Shown here in pieces: positions 61,473-64,000 of a DNA stretch of 64,000 bases. Each line of letters begins with the position of its first letter. Position 1 is the stretch's first letter. This stretch comes from Phenylobacterium sp. (GTDB taxonomy: Bacteria; Pseudomonadota; Alphaproteobacteria; Caulobacterales; Caulobacteraceae), in assembly GCF_030651185.1 (NCBI RefSeq), contig NZ_JAUSCJ010000022.1, positions 248,001 through 312,000 on the forward strand. The letters are read 5' to 3'. The translations under genes were made by a program, and so were the position numbers. Below the pieces are notes generated by a model, which saw only the letters and a list, made by a program, of their open reading frames with translations, did not search any database and was not told the DNA's origin.

Positions 61473-62403
61473 ACATCAGCACCATGTTGGCCAGCAGCAG
61501 GGGCGCCGCCGTGGGGATCTGGGCGCGGATGACCGCGTGGCGGTCCTTCAGCTCCAACAGGGCGGCGGGCACGATGTTGAAGTTGGCCGCCAGCGGCGTC
61601 ATCAGGGTGCCGCAGAACCCCGACAGCATGCCGATGGCGCAGACCACGGCCGGATCGCCGCCGAACTTGACGATCAGGAACGGCAGGCCCACCCCCGCCG
61701 TCATCACCGGGAAGGCCGCGAAGGCGTTGCCCATGATGATGGTGAACAGCGCCATGCCCAGGCAGTAGACCGCGACCGCCGCCAGGTGGCCGTCCATTGG
61801 AATCGCGGTGGTCACCAGATCACCCACCACCTTGCCGACGCCGGCCAGGGCGAAGACCGCCCCCAGGGCCGCCAGCATCTGCGGCAGCAGGCCGGCCCAG
61901 CCGACGGTGTCCATCAGGCGGCGGCCCTCCTGCAGCGGGCTGATCACCGGCTGGCGCAGCAGCACCAGCGCCGTGATCACCGCCAGGACAGCGCCGAGCG
62001 CCAGGGAGATCAGGGTCGCCTGCTTGGCCTGGAACAGGGGCGTCCCGCCGATGGAGACGTGCTGGAGGGCGAGGGTCCCGATCAGGACGGTGGCCGGGAT
62101 CACCAGGGCCGGGATGAAGAGCCGGTTCCCCCACCTTTCGGCCGACAGCTTGCGGGCCTCCGGCGAGCCGTCGGACTCGCCGCGGCCCAGGCCGCCGATG
62201 CCGGAGATCAGGGCCATGCACAGCACCAGGACACCGTTGCCAAGGTCCCCCAGCCAGTCTCCGGCCAGGAAGCTGACCGCGAACAGCCCCCAGAAGCCGG
62301 TGTTCATCCAGCGCTTGGGATTGGTGGCGTCGCGGGCGCTGAGCACCGCGAAGGCGGCGAACACCAGGCCCGCCAGGAGGTAGACGACGCCGAGCTTGAT
62401 CAT
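61453..62403 (-). CDS. DUF979 membrane protein (putative transporter subunit)
   Basis: 316 aa with about nine hydrophobic segments. Conserved G-N-A-F-A-A-F-P-V-M-T-A-G-V-G-L-P and F-C-G-T-L-M-T-P-L-A-A-N-F-N-I-V-P look like discontinuous transport-helix loops. In streptococci and bacilli DUF969-DUF979 precede pyrrolidone carboxyl peptidase, so transport of pyroglutamate or a peptide is a fair guess (from memory, not proof). ATGA overlap with DUF969. Confidence 0.9.
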   Translation of the reverse strand: MIKLGVVYLLAGLVFAAFAVLSARDATNPKRWMNTGFWGLFAVSFLAGDWLGDLGNGVLVLCMALISGIGGLGRGESDGSPEARKLSAERWGNRLFIPALVIPATVLIGTLALQHVSIGGTPLFQAKQATLISLALGAVLAVITALVLLRQPVISPLQEGRRLMDTVGWAGLLPQMLAALGAVFALAGVGKVVGDLVTTAIPMDGHLAAVAVYCLGMALFTIIMGNAFAAFPVMTAGVGLPFLIVKFGGDPAVVCAIGMLSGFCGTLMTPLAANFNIVPAALLELKDRHAVIRAQIPTAAPLLLANMVLMYVLAFR

Positions 62404-63065
62404 GCGCCCGGCCCCTTCAGCTTGCGCTCGAACAGCACCAGGCGGACCGAGTGGATCGCGAAGGCGACGATGGCCGTGGGGATCGCCCAGATCGACAGCT
62501 GCAGGGGCTCAATGACGATGCCGCTCTGGGCGAGGAACCCCACCATCAGCAGGATCGATCCGATGGCCAGGAAGATGTCCTCGCCGAAGAAGAGGCCGAT
62601 GTTGTCGGTGGCGGCGGTCATGGCTCGCACCTTCTGGCGGGTCTCGTCGGGCAGTTCGCCGGTCTCGCTCTCGGCGGCGGCCTCGGCCATGGGGGCGACG
62701 ATGGGCCGGATGGTCTGGGCGTGGCCGGCGATGGAGGTCAGGCCGAGGGCCGCGGTGAGCTGGCGGAACAGCAGGTAGCCGATCAGCAGCCGGCCCAGGG
62801 TCACGCTCTTGAAGCCGGAGATCAGGGTCCGGGCCCGCTCCTGCAGGCCCGCCCGCTCCAGCACCCCGATCACCGGCAGCACCAGGAGGGCGGCGCTGAC
62901 ATAGCGGTTCTCGTTGAAGGCCTTGCCGAAGGCGGCCAGCACCTCGACCGGGGACAGCCCCGCGGCCATGCCCGTCAGCACCGCCGAAACCATCACCACC
63001 AGCAGCGGATTGAAGCCGGCCGCGAAGCCCGCCACCACAACCGCCACCCCCAACAGGATCAGCAT
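62400..63065 (-). CDS. DUF969 membrane protein (putative transporter subunit)
   Basis: 221 aa; GGAGGGG just before ATG 63065. About five membrane spans and the conserved N-E-N-R-Y-V-S-A-A-L-L-V-L-P-V-I-G-V-L-E-R-A-G-L-Q and G-L-T-S-I-A-G-H-A-Q-T-I-R-P typical of DUF969. Obligate partner of DUF979, forming the two halves of a presumed permease. A perfect palindrome at 63147-63161 lies about 80 bases upstream. Confidence 0.9.
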   Translation of the reverse strand: MLILLGVAVVVAGFAAGFNPLLVVMVSAVLTGMAAGLSPVEVLAAFGKAFNENRYVSAALLVLPVIGVLERAGLQERARTLISGFKSVTLGRLLIGYLLFRQLTAALGLTSIAGHAQTIRPIVAPMAEAAAESETGELPDETRQKVRAMTAATDNIGLFFGEDIFLAIGSILLMVGFLAQSGIVIEPLQLSIWAIPTAIVAFAIHSVRLVLFERKLKGPGA

Positions 63066-63146
63066 CAGCCCCTCCGTCGGCGACTCAAGGTTTAGGCGCC
63101 GGATGAAGAGGTAAACCTAGTCTGAGCAGGGCGCTGCGTCTCTATG

Positions 63147-63161
63147 GTCCATATATTGGAC
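63147..63161. promoter_or_regulatory. Palindrome GTCCA-TATAT-TGGAC upstream of DUF969-DUF979-DUF2891
   Basis: Perfect 5-base arms with an AT-rich centre, of the kind bound by GntR (FadR-subfamily) regulators. It overlaps the last base of the thiolase stop, 82 bases before the DUF969 start, so it can regulate the transport operon independently of the thiolase. No gntR gene is in the window. Confidence 0.45.
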
Positions 63162-64000
63162 TATCTGGCGGAGACCTCCACCACCACGGCCATGGAGCTG
63201 TCGCCGGCGGCGCAGCCCTGGAACAGGCCCAGGCCGCCGCCCTTGATGGCCAGCTCCTCGATCAGCTCGACGATGGCGCGCAGGCCGGTCGGCCCCTGGG
63301 GGTGACCCCAGATCAGCGAGCAACCGTAGTTGTTCATCCCCATGACATCGATCCCCATGGCCTTGGCGAAGGCCAGGTCGTTCACGGCGAAGGGGTTGTG
63401 GGACTTGATGGCGGCGATGTCGGTGATCTTCACCCCGGCATGGTCCAGGGCGCGCTGGCTGGCGGCGATGGGGGCTTCGGGCATGAACTTGAGGTCGGCG
63501 CGCGATTGGCCAAAGCCGCGCAGGGTGACCTTGATCGCCGGGTCCTTGGAGAGCTCCCGGGCGCGGTCCGGCGTGGTGAGGATCAGGCCGACATTGCCAT
63601 CGGCCGGGTGGGTCTGGCTGCCGAAGGTGACCGTGCCGCCCTCCTGGGTGGGGCGCAGCTTGGCCAGGCCCTCGGCGGTGGTGGCGAAGACGCCCTCGTC
63701 GCCGGCCATCACCGCGTCCTCGCCCCTGAAGTTATGCTTGGGCACAGAGAAGGGCAGGGTCATGTAGCGGCGCTGGAAGGCGTGGTCGTCGGCGAGCGCG
63801 TCCTGATACTGCGCGTAGCGGCGCAGGGTGACCTCGTCCTGCTCTTCCTTGGTGATCTGGAACTTGGCGGCCACGTTCTCGGCGGTGTCGAGCATGGAGT
63901 GCCCGGCGATGGCGTCATGCATCATGTTGTAGGTGACCTGGTCCTCCGACTGGCCATAGCCGCCGGGGCCCTTGGGGGCGGGATAGTAGATGTGCGGGCC
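63161..64000 (-). CDS. Thiolase / acetyl-CoA C-acyltransferase (partial)
   Basis: The C-terminal 279 residues are present; the gene continues past the right edge, so the N-terminal acylated Cys is not seen. Catalytic His in W-G-H-P-Q-G-P-T-G and the proton-donor Cys in F-Q-G-C-A-A-G-D-S are visible, with a thiolase-type loop M-H-D-A-I-A-G-H-S-M-L-D-T-A-E. It would cleave 3-ketoacyl-CoA to acetyl-CoA, the step following the bifunctional enzyme at 56571. Confidence 0.9.
   Translation of the reverse strand, partial: GPHIYYPAPKGPGGYGQSEDQVTYNMMHDAIAGHSMLDTAENVAAKFQITKEEQDEVTLRRYAQYQDALADDHAFQRRYMTLPFSVPKHNFRGEDAVMAGDEGVFATTAEGLAKLRPTQEGGTVTFGSQTHPADGNVGLILTTPDRARELSKDPAIKVTLRGFGQSRADLKFMPEAPIAASQRALDHAGVKITDIAAIKSHNPFAVNDLAFAKAMGIDVMGMNNYGCSLIWGHPQGPTGLRAIVELIEELAIKGGGLGLFQGCAAGDSSMAVVVEVSAR

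Overview
This is a GC-rich, gene-dense chromosomal stretch of an alphaproteobacterium, most likely Caulobacteraceae (Phenylobacterium/Caulobacter type). The strongest sign is a complete chemotaxis operon in the C. crescentus order (mcp, STAS/cheX, cheY, cheA, cheW, cheR, cheB, cheY, cheD, cheU, cheY, cheE). TonB-dependent receptors, acyl-CoA enzymes, many GTG/TTG starts, ATGA-type overlaps and clustered GANTC (CcrM) sites agree with this. I saw no rRNA, tRNA, CRISPR array, transposase or phage gene.

Layout. 1-10 kb: a nutrient-uptake region with a partial NitT/TauT-type binding lipoprotein, two isopenicillin-N-synthase-like 2-oxoglutarate/Fe(II) oxygenases, a NikR-like regulator that has lost most nickel ligands, a complete polyamine-type ABC transporter with a co-transcribed protein of unknown function, and an aldehyde dehydrogenase. 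10-16.3 kb: a TonB receptor divergent from a TPR-sulfotransferase and a metallo-beta-lactamase-fold hydrolase, then a secreted protein made of 7-residue V-x-V repeats and another small exported protein. 16.3-26.3 kb: the 3' third of an NCS2 permease (remnant) abutting the chemotaxis operon, whose receptor is a soluble globin-coupled (HemAT-like) sensor. 26.3-32.3 kb: two acyl-CoA dehydrogenases, a small GNAT protein, and a Met/His-rich CpxP-like protein followed by an OmpR/histidine-kinase pair. 32.4-36.6 kb: Nudix hydrolase, glutathione-dependent formaldehyde detoxification (FrmA plus S-formylglutathione hydrolase) and a Tat-exported carboxylesterase. 36.7-42.4 kb: two unknown conserved proteins, a WYL regulator translationally coupled to a six-hairpin glycosidase, a PIG-L deacetylase and a serine hydrolase. 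42.5-52.9 kb: a 2032-residue autotransporter, a divergent HTH-HTH-GNAT fusion and a second TonB receptor. 53-64 kb: exported RidA, CoA transferase, orphan TRAP-type lipoprotein, bifunctional beta-oxidation protein, HWE-type kinase, MarR regulator, the DUF2891-DUF979-DUF969 transport operon and a partial thiolase.

How it works together (inference). The che operon is a self-contained signalling module linking heme-based gas sensing to the flagellar motor. The CoA-transferase, fatty-oxidation and MarR genes look like one acyl-CoA catabolic regulon, because a palindrome before marR recurs as an exact 10-base match in the CoA-transferase/TRAP promoter. The NikR-like gene has an inverted repeat with NikR-type 6-N16-6 geometry just upstream. 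Two families of dispersed intergenic palindromes (near 1.5, 36.7 and 42.5 kb) punctuate the map. All family assignments are by eye from motifs; no database search was possible.
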